This document shows positions 52,421 to 62,070 of a stretch of DNA of 64,000 nt, piece by piece; position 1 is the stretch's first letter, and every line of letters starts with the position of its first letter. Both the position numbers and the translations under genes were made by a program. Under the pieces are notes generated by a model. That model searched no databases and was not told where the DNA came from. It saw nothing but the letters and a program-made list of their open reading frames with translations. Source of the stretch: an uncultured Eubacteriales bacterium (GTDB lineage Bacteria; Bacillota; Clostridia; Peptostreptococcales; Anaerovoracaceae); assembly GCA_900542565.1 (NCBI GenBank), contig UQOC01000003.1:1-64000 (forward strand). The letters run 5' to 3'.

Positions 52421-53236
52421 ATGGACAACAGACCCATAGGTTTTTTTGATTCAGGACTCGGAGGACTGACAGCCATACCCGGATTGTTCAAAGAACTCCC
52501 TGATGAGAGAGTGATATATTTCGGAGATACGGCGAGGACTCCTTATGGATCCAAGGCTGTATCCACCGTAAGAAAATATACGGAGCAGATAACGGATTTC
52601 CTCGTGTCCAAGGATGTTAAAATGCTTGTGATCGCATGCAATACCATAAGCTCCACCTGCCTTGACATGCTCAGGGAAAGATTTCCGCAGCTTCCCGTGA
52701 TAGGGATAATCCAGCCGGCGGCACAGAAGGTAGCGTCAATATGCAGTGAAGAAAACAGCATAGGCGTCATAGCTACGAAAGTGACCATAAACAGCGGCGC
52801 ATACCAGAAAGCCATAAAAGACCTGGTGCCGCAGTGCAATGTTGCAGCAAAGGCGGCTCCGGCATTTGTTCCCCTCATAGAAGAGGGGATAATCGACAAC
52901 GAGATAATGGATCTGACCATTCATTATTATATGGATGATTTTATCGGCGATGGGAAGATAGATACCCTTGTGCTGGGATGCACCCATTATCCGCTGATAA
53001 GGAAAAACATCGAGAGGCTCTTTCCGAAACTGAGGATAGTAGACCCTTCAAGGGAGATAATCGGCCGGGTAAAAAAAGTGCTGGCTGAGAGAGATGAACT
53101 GGCCGGCAGGGATAATGACAGAGAAAATATTTTTTATGCAAGCGACCTTTCGGAAAATTTCACCAACATGATAGAAAAGATACTTGAAACAGAACGGTCA
53201 AACCTAATATTGAAATTTAAAAATCTTGAACTGTAA
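52421..53236 (+). CDS. murI: Glutamate racemase
   Basis: A 271-residue PLP-independent racemase that makes D-glutamate for peptidoglycan. The N-terminus IGFFDSGLGGLT, the first catalytic Cys in ACNTIS (Cys73) and the second in GCTHYPLI (Cys187) are all standard. Ribosome site GGAAAGG. It is the first plus-strand gene after the repeat array, so its promoter must lie in or near the array's right end. Confidence 0.96.
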   Translation: MDNRPIGFFDSGLGGLTAIPGLFKELPDERVIYFGDTARTPYGSKAVSTVRKYTEQITDFLVSKDVKMLVIACNTISSTCLDMLRERFPQLPVIGIIQPAAQKVASICSEENSIGVIATKVTINSGAYQKAIKDLVPQCNVAAKAAPAFVPLIEEGIIDNEIMDLTIHYYMDDFIGDGKIDTLVLGCTHYPLIRKNIERLFPKLRIVDPSREIIGRVKKVLAERDELAGRDNDRENIFYASDLSENFTNMIEKILETERSNLILKFKNLEL

Positions 53237-53248
53237 AAGAGGGAAAAC

Positions 53249-53845
53249 ATGGATAGAGAGAGATTGTATGAGATACTGGATATAGAAGAACCAGCTGAAT
53301 TTGATTATTTTGAAAATATTGCCGCCCTGCTGGAATGCGATGAAAATATCGGATATGAAGAACTGTACGGGCTTTTGCAGGAAGTGGATAAGGAAACCCT
53401 TTCGATGCTGATAGATAACTATTTTGAGGAATTGTCAGATTTTCTTCCTGAAGATGACGCCGACTTTTATCTGAAGATAGATCAGATAAGGCGTTCGCTG
53501 GTGGGCCTTGCCAAAAGCAGTGATGACGAAAATGTACTTGGCAGCCTTGCTGAAGAACTTGACAGGTTCCGCAGATGGTATGCAGCAGAGTCCCAAGTCA
53601 CCTGCAGCGATCTGGAAACAGGCAGGGAGGAGATCCATCCGCTGAGAGATGCGCTTGCCCTTGCCCGTATGGAAAAACTTGACGGAGATAAATATTATTA
53701 TGATTTTGAAAGATGCAGGGATTATGACATCGACGATTATCTCATGTCATTTGCAGATATGATCGCTGTTTCAGGAGTTTATGATGATGAAAAAAATATC
53801 GTCCCGGATGACTGGTCATCAGAAGAACAGCAGACATATGAATAA
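53249..53845 (+). CDS. Acidic hypothetical protein
   Basis: A 198-residue, strongly acidic, mostly helical soluble protein (many DE-rich runs such as EELSDFLPEDDADF). No known domain recognised and no membrane helix. It lies 12 bases after murI with AGAGGG before its ATG and is likely co-transcribed with it. It ends before a hairpin that serves as terminator. Confidence 0.7.
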   Translation: MDRERLYEILDIEEPAEFDYFENIAALLECDENIGYEELYGLLQEVDKETLSMLIDNYFEELSDFLPEDDADFYLKIDQIRRSLVGLAKSSDDENVLGSLAEELDRFRRWYAAESQVTCSDLETGREEIHPLRDALALARMEKLDGDKYYYDFERCRDYDIDDYLMSFADMIAVSGVYDDEKNIVPDDWSSEEQQTYE

Positions 53846-53855
53846 CACTTTAAAC

Positions 53856-53893
53856 ACCTCCGTCATAATATAATAAAAAAGACGGAGGTTTTT
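53856..53893 (+). terminator. Hairpin acting as terminator and hiding a ribosome site
   Basis: ACCTCCGTC (53856-53864) pairs perfectly with GACGGAGGT (53881-53889), followed by TTTT. The right arm contains the GGAGG used by the small protein at 53896, so the same stem would both stop read-through and block translation of the next gene. Confidence 0.75.
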
Positions 53894-53895
53894 AT

Positions 53896-54084
53896 ATGGG
53901 AGACGATTACAAACGAATGGACTGCTGCCAGCAAGAGTGCAGGGAAAAATGCTTCAAGGACTGTTACTGTAATGATAATGACAACGGAGGCAGCCTGATC
54001 TGGCTCATAATACTTATCGTTATAATCTACTGCCTTTTCTGCAATGACGGAAAAGGCAACGGCCTCTTGGGAGGTTTGTTCTAA
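53896..54084 (+). CDS. Small Cys-rich single-helix membrane protein
   Basis: A 62-residue protein with a Cys-rich first half (MDCCQQECREKCFKDCYC), one membrane helix (residues about 33-50, SLIWLIILIVIIYCLFC) and a glycine-rich end (GLLGGLF). It recalls short YjcZ-like sporulation proteins, but the match is loose. Its ribosome site is inside the 53856-53889 hairpin, so translation may need an internal transcript start. Confidence 0.6.
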   Translation: MGDDYKRMDCCQQECREKCFKDCYCNDNDNGGSLIWLIILIVIIYCLFCNDGKGNGLLGGLF

Positions 54085-54117
54085 GGCCGAAATGCACTGA
54101 GAGCCTACTGCATGCAA

Positions 54118-54150
54118 GCCTTGCCGGGGCATCAAAGGCCCCGGCAAGGC
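54118..54150. repeat. 13-bp perfect GC-rich stem-loop
   Basis: GCCTTGCCGGGGC pairs with GCCCCGGCAAGGC around ATCAAAG. The A-run that follows gives no T-run on the plus strand, so it is not a standard terminator for the small membrane protein gene, though it may work as one. Confidence 0.55.
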
Positions 54151-54260
54151 AAAAAGAGCCTGCAGCCATCTGTACATCCGCCTGATTGCTGCGGCCGTCC
54201 TTGATTTTTGCCAACCCTGATGATAGTATATTATATATCATGCTGTCAGGAGCGGTGAAA

Positions 54261-55178
54261 ATGGACAAGGAAAGAACATTGAAAGGACAGAGCCAGTACA
54301 GGCAGGGTCTCATATCATCTTTATCATGCGGGATATTATGGGGCATTATCCCAATATACTGGCAATGGCTCAAACCAATACCGTCTTCTGTCATAATCTT
54401 TTACCGCATAGCGCTGGTTGCAGCCGTATGCCTGATCGCATCACTTATCCTGTATGATAAAAGCGTCATATTATCTGCATTGAAAGACAGGCGGACCATG
54501 GCAAAGTACATAGCCGCAGGTATACTCATAACAGCAAACTGGTCCATATACATATGGGCTGTAAACGCAGGCTTCGTTATCCAGACATGCATAGGTTATT
54601 ATATAGAGCCGGTTGCAGTCTGTCTTTTTGGGATAGTATTGTTCAGGGACAAGCTTAACAAGTATAAAATAGCTGCATTTGCAACGGTAGCGGTGGGAGT
54701 AGCTGCTGTGATATGGTATTTCAGAGAAATACCGATGATCGCCCTGAGCCTGGCGCTGACTTTTTCGATCTATGCCGCTCTCAAAAAGAACCTGACAGCT
54801 CCGCCCGTCCTTTCATTGCTGTACGAGACCATCTTTCTGCTGCCTGCTGCGCTGGCGGTGATAGTATGGCTTGAAACTACAGGCAGAGGAGCAATAGATA
54901 CCGGACAGCCATATCAGTATGGGCTCCTGATGCTGTCAGGGCCGGTTACTGCACTGCCGCTTGCACTATTTGCAAATGCAGCGCACAAGCTGAACCTTTT
55001 TGTCCTGGGCCTGCTGGAATATATCGCGCCGACAATCTCACTGATATTGGGCATATATCTCTTCCGGGAACCTTTTGAGCCGGTCCAGCTCATAGCATTC
55101 GGGATAATATGGTCGGGAATACTGATATTCAGTATCGGAGAATATAAAGAAATGAAAAAAACTCAGGAAAGGAAATGA
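54261..55178 (+). CDS. rarD: EamA/RarD-type permease
   Basis: A 305-residue drug/metabolite transporter with ten membrane helices and the RarD marks IPIYWQWLK, NWSIYIWAVN and ETSLGYYI-like QTCIGYYIEP. Substrate unknown. ATG 54261 (AGGAG before it) is chosen over the upstream frame from 54186. Its stop overlaps the next gene's start, so they form a pair. Confidence 0.87.
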   Translation: MDKERTLKGQSQYRQGLISSLSCGILWGIIPIYWQWLKPIPSSVIIFYRIALVAAVCLIASLILYDKSVILSALKDRRTMAKYIAAGILITANWSIYIWAVNAGFVIQTCIGYYIEPVAVCLFGIVLFRDKLNKYKIAAFATVAVGVAAVIWYFREIPMIALSLALTFSIYAALKKNLTAPPVLSLLYETIFLLPAALAVIVWLETTGRGAIDTGQPYQYGLLMLSGPVTALPLALFANAAHKLNLFVLGLLEYIAPTISLILGIYLFREPFEPVQLIAFGIIWSGILIFSIGEYKEMKKTQERK

Positions 55179-56065
55179 TGTATATGGAAAAAGAAGCCTA
55201 CCCTAAGCCTCTTGTCAGAGTGACGGGAGGAAAAGGAGGAGAAGCAGTGCTGATAGTGGGAAGTGAAAAGACCGCCCTTCACGATTGCGGCATGGCATGC
55301 TTCAGTGAAGAACTTATCAGCAACATTGAAAAGGCACTTCAGGAAAGACCTTTGGATTATGTGTTGCTGTCTCATACACATTATGACCACATGGGCGCAC
55401 TGCCGGATGTCATAAAACGATGGCCTCAAGTCAAAGTATGCGGCAACGCCAAAGCTGCCCAGGTCTTTGGCAGGCAGGGGGCCCTTGATATGATCGTTTC
55501 CATGGGAAAGTCTGCTGCGGAGCTATATGGAAAAGACCCTGATAAAGTGACAGCCGACGGTCTGAGAGTGGATATGATACTGGAAGACGCCGATATTATC
55601 AACCTGGGAGATGAAAAGATAGCCGCTTTTGGAACAAAAGGGCATACGGACTGCTCAGTGTCATACTTCATGCAGCCCGGAGGCATTCTTTTTGCCAGTG
55701 AATCCACAGGAATAATAGGAATAGATGGAAAAGTAAGGACATCCATACTTAAAAGCTTTGATCAGAGCCTTGAATCAGCAGCATTTCTCAAGATGCTGCC
55801 CTTTGATCATATCCTTGTGCCTCATTTCGGCATCCTGGACAGGCGGTATAACGACAGTTATTTTGATGAATATATAAGGGCGGCAGAAGAAGAGAAGGAT
55901 TTTATCAATGATCTTATCAAAAAAGGAATGACATGTGAAGAGATCTTTGAAGAACATAAAAAAGTGTATTGGACTGAGGCGAGAAAGAAAGATCAGCCAT
56001 ACAGGGCCTATGATGTAAACACACACATAATAATAAAGAGAATGTTGAAAGAAGCCGGTCTGTGA
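55175..56065 (+). CDS. Metallo-beta-lactamase fold hydrolase
   Basis: A 296-residue protein with the MBL metal motif SHTHYDHMGA near residue 68-77, then GTKGHTDCS and LVPHFG as further ligands. ATG 55175, 55178 and 55184 are all possible; 55175 overlaps the previous stop (ATGA). Possible roles range from thioesterase to hydrolase of small molecules; the substrate is not known. Confidence 0.85.
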   Translation: MMYMEKEAYPKPLVRVTGGKGGEAVLIVGSEKTALHDCGMACFSEELISNIEKALQERPLDYVLLSHTHYDHMGALPDVIKRWPQVKVCGNAKAAQVFGRQGALDMIVSMGKSAAELYGKDPDKVTADGLRVDMILEDADIINLGDEKIAAFGTKGHTDCSVSYFMQPGGILFASESTGIIGIDGKVRTSILKSFDQSLESAAFLKMLPFDHILVPHFGILDRRYNDSYFDEYIRAAEEEKDFINDLIKKGMTCEEIFEEHKKVYWTEARKKDQPYRAYDVNTHIIIKRMLKEAGL

Positions 56066-56201
56066 CCGGCTTTATCTGTATGCGGACGGCAAACCGCAGG
56101 AGTCTCAGCCCGGCATGGATCTTCAGATGGGCAAATGGTGTGCCGGAATATGAAAAAACCCGGCGGAGCATAACCTCCGGCCGGGAAACAAGGCCCTGGT
56201 G

Positions 56202-57239
56202 TCATCTTCTTGGCTGAGGCCTCTGAGGCCTTTGAGGACGACATTCACAGCAATCATCATCTTTATCACAGTGTCTGTCTTTGCAATGGGCTGGGCCGTC
56301 GCACGGGTCATTACAGCCGTCATCTTCATCATGGCAGTTTTCGGCAGTATCCCCGACTCTGACCTGATTAGGGAAAAGGGTAGGGAAAGTGGTGCAGATG
56401 GCGTTCTGCTGTACAGGTGCCTGGGCATATCCTGTTGACAGGACACAGAGCTGGACAGGTATGATGATCTTCTTTTCGCATACCACGCAAATTGCTACGA
56501 TCAGATTTCCGCTGACTGTACCGTCAGGACTGATATTCAGATCTCTTCCGCAGTTATTGGTGGCAAGTCTCGCTTCACATGATGAGTTGCACAGCTCCGT
56601 AAACCGAGGCATAAAGGCCGTATCAATGGCCGACGGCATACAGATCTCGAAAAAGTTGGTAAGTACCAGCGGCTGGCTGCTGTCTGCAATGTTCACATTG
56701 GTACATACGGTGAACACCGTATCGTTGTTGCAGCTGTCACACAGGAGCAGATCCAGTTCGATCATCACATTGCCTGTTATGGCAATGTTCTGAGTACCGA
56801 ATACAGGAGTGCCCATACATCTGTCATCACAGCTGTCTGTTTCAGCATACAGTATCTTTTCCGAGCAGTTGCCGTCTGCGCCCACCACGGTCAGCTGCTG
56901 TCCGTCGGCATTCTGCAGGAATGTGGCGCCTGATATACTGGTGTTGACATCAAGCTTCAGGTTGCAGGGGTCGTCTACATTATATGGATTAAAACTCCTT
57001 TTACATCTTATGTCGATCACTCTTTTGACTCTGTGTCCGGCAGGAACCTGCGGTGTGAATGTCTGGTTCTGTACTGTTTTCATGCCTTGAAGGTTGAACC
57101 TGACAGCGTCAAAGACCTTCTGCACATAGATAGGTTCGCATTTCAGACTGTCTATATCGCCGTCAAATTCGCACATGGTATTGGCATTGCAGCAGTTCTG
57201 ATAGAGGTCCTGGGATACTCTCCCACCAAAGCAGCTCAT
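56202..57239 (-). CDS. Cys-rich protein, probable spore-surface type
   Basis: A 345-residue protein with about 35 cysteines and no signal peptide. The N-terminus (CNANTMCEF, CEPIYVQKVFDAVRFN) and the paired CDSCNNDTVF and CVVCEKKII segments fit clostridial Cys-rich spore coat or exosporium proteins, from memory. The C-terminus is low complexity: a DC-rich stretch then RPQRPQRPQPRR. It has a good ribosome site (AAGGAGG) and stands alone, opposite to its neighbours. Sporulation is not otherwise shown in the window, so the role is inferred. Confidence 0.65.
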   Translation of the reverse strand: MSCFGGRVSQDLYQNCCNANTMCEFDGDIDSLKCEPIYVQKVFDAVRFNLQGMKTVQNQTFTPQVPAGHRVKRVIDIRCKRSFNPYNVDDPCNLKLDVNTSISGATFLQNADGQQLTVVGADGNCSEKILYAETDSCDDRCMGTPVFGTQNIAITGNVMIELDLLLCDSCNNDTVFTVCTNVNIADSSQPLVLTNFFEICMPSAIDTAFMPRFTELCNSSCEARLATNNCGRDLNISPDGTVSGNLIVAICVVCEKKIIIPVQLCVLSTGYAQAPVQQNAICTTFPTLFPNQVRVGDTAENCHDEDDGCNDPCDGPAHCKDRHCDKDDDCCECRPQRPQRPQPRR

Positions 57240-57341
57240 ATATATTACCTCCTTAAATAGTCCAATATCTTTCTCTGATAGTATATGAAAAAAAGCTGAA
57301 ATGTGTTATTATATTTATGCTCAAAAAAATGGAGGTAAATT

Positions 57342-58598
57342 ATGAATGATATCGATATAAGGACTTTGGACTGCGGAGTGCGGGTTGTGATGGAGAAGAT
57401 CCCGCATGTCAAATCCGCTGCTCTTGGCATATGGGTGAAAAACGGCGCTGTTGATGAAACACCGCAGGTCGCCGGCATTTCTCATTTCATAGAGCACATG
57501 ATGTTCAAAGGTACCCATAAGCGCAGCGCAAAGCAGATAGCGGAAGATGTCGACCGTATAGGCGGTCAGATGAACGCCTTTACAGGGAAAGAAGCAACCT
57601 GCTATTATGTCAAGACCATAAGCGGCCATATCAAAGACGGAGCCGATGTGATCCTTGACATGGTCAGCAACGCCGTATTTGACAGCAGAGAAATGACCAA
57701 AGAAAGAAAGGTCATATGTGAAGAGATAAAGATGATACAGGATCAGCCCGATGACCTTGTCCATGACACCGTAGCAGAGCTGGTGTTCAAGGATATGCCT
57801 CTGGGCAATTCGATCATAGGGACACAGACTTCCCTCAGCAAGATAACCCGGCCTGTCATCACAGGATATAAAGAGAGGGCATATACCAGAGATTCCATAG
57901 TTGTAAGCGTAGCAGGCAATTTTGATGAAGAGGACATGTGCGAGTACCTGTCAGACAAATTCAGCAGCCTTGCAGCTTCAAAAGAACATGTGCAGCCGGA
58001 AGAAAAGCCGTACATACCAAGGTTCAAGGTGATAAGCAAGGATATCAAGCAGGCGCATATCTGCATGGCAACAAGAAGCATAAGCCTTGACGACCCCAGA
58101 TACTATGCTTTCTCTGTTATGAACAATGTGATGGGAGGAAGCATGAGTTCAAGGCTTTTTCAGAACATCAGAGAAGAAAAAGGCCTTGCGTATAGTGTGT
58201 ACTCAATGAACAGTTCATTCAGGGATGCAGGATATTTCAATATATATGCAGGAGTCAGCCATGACATGATCGGAGCGGCCATCGAAGGGATCAGAGAAGA
58301 GCTGGACATGCTTGACAGAAAAGGTCTCACAGATGAAGAGATATCAATGTCAAAAGAACAGCTCAAGAGCAGTTATATCTTTGGCCAGGAAAATGTGGCA
58401 AGCCGTATGTTCGCCATCGGGAAAAACCTGCTGCTGCTGGGAAAAGTATATGGTACAGAAGAAGTCCTTGAAGGCATAGACAGGGTTACAGGAGAGGACA
58501 TAGATGACATCAAGCATATGATCTGTGATACTGCAGGCTATTGTGCCGTATGCCTGACTGATAAAAAGATAGATCTGAAGAAGATGGTAAAGGCATGA
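57342..58598 (+). CDS. M16 family zinc peptidase
   Basis: A 418-residue pitrilysin-type protease of the YmxG/PqqL kind. The inverted zinc motif HFIEH (His48, His52) and the distal Glu in VICEEIKM are in place, and the second half holds the R/Y pair region (GLAYSVYSMNSSF). It works in the cytoplasm on peptides; in Firmicutes the gene often stands beside dut, as here. Start behind TGGAGG. Confidence 0.93.
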   Translation: MNDIDIRTLDCGVRVVMEKIPHVKSAALGIWVKNGAVDETPQVAGISHFIEHMMFKGTHKRSAKQIAEDVDRIGGQMNAFTGKEATCYYVKTISGHIKDGADVILDMVSNAVFDSREMTKERKVICEEIKMIQDQPDDLVHDTVAELVFKDMPLGNSIIGTQTSLSKITRPVITGYKERAYTRDSIVVSVAGNFDEEDMCEYLSDKFSSLAASKEHVQPEEKPYIPRFKVISKDIKQAHICMATRSISLDDPRYYAFSVMNNVMGGSMSSRLFQNIREEKGLAYSVYSMNSSFRDAGYFNIYAGVSHDMIGAAIEGIREELDMLDRKGLTDEEISMSKEQLKSSYIFGQENVASRMFAIGKNLLLLGKVYGTEEVLEGIDRVTGEDIDDIKHMICDTAGYCAVCLTDKKIDLKKMVKA

Positions 58599-58601
58599 TT
58601 T

Positions 58602-59051
58602 ATGAACGGAACTGAAAAGATCAAGATAAAGATAATAAGCAAGAGCGGACGGATGCCTTCATACGAGACAGACGGTTCTGCCGGAGCTGACCTGAGGGCG
58701 TACCTTAAAAGCCCGGTGACCCTGATGCCGGGCGAAAGACGGCTGATCCCCACCGGACTTTTCATAGAACTTCCTGATGGCATCGAAGCTCAGGTAAGAG
58801 CCCGCTCCGGACTTTCCATAAAACATGGTATAAGCCTGGTAAATGGAGTGGGAACGGTGGACAGCGACTACAGAGGAGAATGGAATGTACCTGTCATAAA
58901 TTTCGGCAGTGAGCCTTATACCATACACGATGGGGACAGGATAGCCCAGGTAGTATTTTCATCATACATAAGGGCTGATTTTGAGATAACATCACAGATC
59001 GGTGATACCGGCCGCGGAGCCGGAGGATTCGGGCATACCGGAGTAAAATGA
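58602..59051 (+). CDS. dut: dUTP diphosphatase
   Basis: A 149-residue homotrimeric dUTPase. The five motifs can be read: GSAGADLRA, RSGLSIKHG, GVGTVDSDYRGEW, DRIAQVVF and the C-terminal GRGAGGFGHTG arm. It keeps uracil out of DNA and supplies dUMP. The gene begins three bases after the M16 gene, with its ribosome site inside that gene. Confidence 0.95.
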   Translation: MNGTEKIKIKIISKSGRMPSYETDGSAGADLRAYLKSPVTLMPGERRLIPTGLFIELPDGIEAQVRARSGLSIKHGISLVNGVGTVDSDYRGEWNVPVINFGSEPYTIHDGDRIAQVVFSSYIRADFEITSQIGDTGRGAGGFGHTGVK

Positions 59052-59069
59052 TGCAGGAGGAGGACCGCC

Positions 59070-60080
59070 ATGCTTTTGAGAGAAGATCTTGAAAAAAGGG
59101 AAATAGAGAATCTTTCTCCGCTGGCCGTGAAAAGCGCTTTTTCCAGAGGGCGTGCAGCGGAGGAGGAAAAATGTGATATAAGGACGGAGTTTCAGAGGGA
59201 CAGGGACAGGATAATCCATTCCAAGTCTTTCCGCAGGCTGATGCACAAGACTCAGGTATTCCTCGCTCCAGAGGGGGATCATTTCAGGACCAGGCTGACA
59301 CATACCATCGAGGTCTCCCAGATAGCAAGGACCATCGCCAGAGCTCTCAATCTCAACGAAGATCTGACCGAAGCCATAGCCCTCGGCCATGACCTGGGAC
59401 ACACGCCTTTTGGCCATAACGGGGAAGAGGTCCTCAATATGGTCCATCCCGGAGGGTTCCATCATAATGTACAGAGCCTGAGGGTAGTTGATGTCCTGGA
59501 GTCCACATCTTCCCGCAGGGGGATGAACCTTACTGCAGAAGTCAGAGACGGTATAGTGAACCACACGGGTCCGGTGCTCCCGTTCACATTGGAAGGACAG
59601 GTAGTCAAGATAAGTGACAGGGTCGCTTACATAAACCATGATATTGACGATGCTTTGAGGAGCGGAGTCATCTCCATGGACGATATACCAAGGTCAGCTC
59701 TTGAACTGTTTGGTTACAGCCATAGGGAGCGGATAAACAACATGGTCAATGATCTTATAAAAAACAGTGACGGCAGGGACTGTATCGCTCAGAGCACCCG
59801 GTACAGAGAAGAGCTGCTGTCTCTGCGCTCTTTTATGTTCACCAATGTATATAAGAGCAGCCGGGTAAAGAGGGAAGAGGATCTCAATAAAGTCGAAGTC
59901 GTCATAAGTTCTCTTTATGACTATTTCCTGAAAAATCCTGATAAACTGCCGGATGATATGGACAGGATCGTCAAGGAAGACGGCGTAGCCGAGGCTGTAA
60001 AAGACCATATAGCCGGGATGACGGACAGATATGCTCTGAGCGTATATACAGATCTGTTTGTGCCGCGGAGCTGGAAATAA
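59070..60080 (+). CDS. dgt: Deoxyguanosinetriphosphate triphosphohydrolase-like HD protein
   Basis: A 336-residue HD-domain protein. The metal His/Asp set is in RLTHTIEVSQIA, HDLGHTPFGHNGE and NHDIDDALR, as in dGTPase-like proteins of Firmicutes. It hydrolyses dNTPs to the nucleoside and PPPi. Ribosome site AGGAGGAGG. It follows dut and precedes dnaG, joining nucleotide clean-up to the replication/sigma operon. Confidence 0.93.
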   Translation: MLLREDLEKREIENLSPLAVKSAFSRGRAAEEEKCDIRTEFQRDRDRIIHSKSFRRLMHKTQVFLAPEGDHFRTRLTHTIEVSQIARTIARALNLNEDLTEAIALGHDLGHTPFGHNGEEVLNMVHPGGFHHNVQSLRVVDVLESTSSRRGMNLTAEVRDGIVNHTGPVLPFTLEGQVVKISDRVAYINHDIDDALRSGVISMDDIPRSALELFGYSHRERINNMVNDLIKNSDGRDCIAQSTRYREELLSLRSFMFTNVYKSSRVKREEDLNKVEVVISSLYDYFLKNPDKLPDDMDRIVKEDGVAEAVKDHIAGMTDRYALSVYTDLFVPRSWK

Positions 60081-60109
60081 GGGACCAGATGCAAAATAGG
60101 AGGCTTTTC

Positions 60110-60235
60110 ATGAACTACAGTGATAAAAAAAAGGGGAGGCGGCTCCATGATGAGGACTTTGCTCAGATGATCTGCGATGAAGGAGCAGGAGCCAGATATT
60201 CACTGTTTTCCGGAAAGGCAAAGAAAAAAATTTAA
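60110..60235 (+). CDS. 41-residue basic small protein
   Basis: ATG 60110 stands behind a perfect AGGAGG, and the frame runs 41 codons to TAA at 60235. The product starts MNYSDKKKGRRLHDEDF and ends GKAKKKI; it is charged with no helix for a membrane. It lies between dgt and dnaG. I do not recognise it; the good ribosome site is the main support. Confidence 0.45.
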   Translation: MNYSDKKKGRRLHDEDFAQMICDEGAGARYSLFSGKAKKKI

Positions 60236-60312
60236 AAAAATAACAGAAAAAATAAAGGAAATCACTCATTTTTTGCGAATAAAAACATAGAACGATGTTT
60301 TTGGAGCGAAAG

Positions 60313-62070
60313 ATGAGTTTTTCTTTTAGTAAAGAAGCAATAGAGGATCTTAAAAGCCGGATAGATATAGTTGATGTCATAGGACGCCAGGTTCAGTTAA
60401 AACGGGCTGGAGCCAACTATAAGGGACTTTGTCCGTTCCATAACGAAAAGACACCTTCCTTTATCGTATCTCCTCAGAAACAGATATTTACCTGTTTCGG
60501 CGGATGCGGCGCTTCAGGTGATGTGGTATCTTTTGTGATGAGATATTATAATCTGGAGTTTAATGAGGCTGTAGAAAAACTTGCCAAAGAATACGGGATA
60601 GACATCGTCAAAAGCCAGCGCAGGAATGATGACAGAGAAAAATACTATGAGATCAACCGTGAAGCTGCCAGATTCTTTTACAGGAATATGACCGAAGGCC
60701 CCAACAGAGGTTATTCATACATGAGAAGGCGTGGCATAGAGGACAGGACCATCAAAAAATTTGGTCTGGGATATGCGCCTGACAGCTGGGATTCTCTGTA
60801 TGGATATTTTAAGGAAAAGGGAACTGATGAAAAACTGCTCCTTGAACTGGGCCTGCTTTCCCAGAAAGACGGAAGATACTTTGATAAGTTCAGGGACCGG
60901 GTGATCTTTCCCATAATCAATACGGCAGGAAAGGTTATAGGTTTTGGAGGCAGGGCCCTCGATGACAAAGCCATGCCCAAATATCTGAACTCACCTGAAA
61001 ACAGGGTATTTCAGAAAAAAAATAATCTCTACGCCTTAAATTCCACCAAACAGGATATAGGCAAGGCCGGGACTGCGATCATAGTCGAAGGCTATATGGA
61101 CGCCATATCACTGTACCAGAACGGCGTGCGGAATGTGGCCGCATCTTTGGGAACGGCTCTGACAGATAATCAGGCTAAACTGATAAACAGATATACAAAG
61201 AATGTTGTCCTTTCATATGATGCGGATGCAGCCGGACAGAAAGCAGCATTGAGAGGGATAGAGGTACTCAGGAATGAGGGCTGTAAAGTAAAGGTCCTTC
61301 ATGTTACTGACGGAAAAGATCCTGACGAATATATCAAAAAAAACGGCCGGGATGCTTTTGATAAGCTGGTGGAAAAAGCCATACCATACACAGACTATAA
61401 GATCGAGGCTGCCAAGAGAGATATCGATCTTGGCACAGAAGAGGGAAAAATCGATTTTATCAGGCGTATAACACCTATTTTATCTGATTTAACTCCGGTA
61501 GAAGCGGATATATATATAAAAAAAGCTGCAAGAGATACGGGTATTTCCGAAAAAGCTATAAAAATGGAAATTCCAGTCAATAATAAGCGGGAACAGTCCT
61601 CTGGTGCCGTGAGACAAGAAAAACAGGGCACCAATGGCATCAGCGTCTCCAACATCGAGGCTTCTGTACTGAAATGTCTTTTTATAGACCCGCAGCTTTC
61701 GGAAGCCCTTCTGCCTTATATGGACATGTTTGAGAGCGAACTCAGCCGCAGGGCCGTAAACATAGCCTTTGAAGAATACGGCCTCAAAGGCGATTTTGAC
61801 AAAAGGACCATAATGGACAGGTTGGATCCTGATGAGAGCATGGCTCTCCAGGAGAGCATAGACAAAGTGCAGATAAAAGGCAATGAAAAAGAGGTCCTGA
61901 CCAGGTGCATCCACAGATGGGAGTACGGAAGGCTTGAAAAAGAAGAAAAGAAAATAATAGATATGCTGACTCTGGCCGATGCCGACAAAAATGAACCTGC
62001 AGCCAGAGATCTTGCCGAAAAGCTTATGAGGATACGAGCAGAGATGGAGATCCACGGAGGAAAAATATGA
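60313..62070 (+). CDS. dnaG: DNA primase
   Basis: A 585-residue primase. The zinc finger has C40-x2-H43 and C61/C65, the TOPRIM domain holds [11 protein letters not shown] and [12 protein letters not shown], and the C-terminal helicase-binding region follows. It makes RNA primers for replication. ATG 60313 with GGAG six bases before is preferred to ATG 60295, which has no ribosome site. Its stop overlaps rpoD by ATGA. Confidence 0.95.
   Translation: MSFSFSKEAIEDLKSRIDIVDVIGRQVQLKRAGANYKGLCPFHNEKTPSFIVSPQKQIFTCFGGCGASGDVVSFVMRYYNLEFNEAVEKLAKEYGIDIVKSQRRNDDREKYYEINREAARFFYRNMTEGPNRGYSYMRRRGIEDRTIKKFGLGYAPDSWDSLYGYFKEKGTDEKLLLELGLLSQKDGRYFDKFRDRVIFPIINTAGKVIGFGGRALDDKAMPKYLNSPENRVFQKKNNLYALNSTKQDIGKAGTAIIVEGYMDAISLYQNGVRNVAASLGTALTDNQAKLINRYTKNVVLSYDADAAGQKAALRGIEVLRNEGCKVKVLHVTDGKDPDEYIKKNGRDAFDKLVEKAIPYTDYKIEAAKRDIDLGTEEGKIDFIRRITPILSDLTPVEADIYIKKAARDTGISEKAIKMEIPVNNKREQSSGAVRQEKQGTNGISVSNIEASVLKCLFIDPQLSEALLPYMDMFESELSRRAVNIAFEEYGLKGDFDKRTIMDRLDPDESMALQESIDKVQIKGNEKEVLTRCIHRWEYGRLEKEEKKIIDMLTLADADKNEPAARDLAEKLMRIRAEMEIHGGKI

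Noticed and set aside
52225..52491. 88-residue minus-strand frame in the repeat region
   Set aside because: It covers low-complexity AT-rich repeats and the start of murI; no ribosome site or conservation signal.
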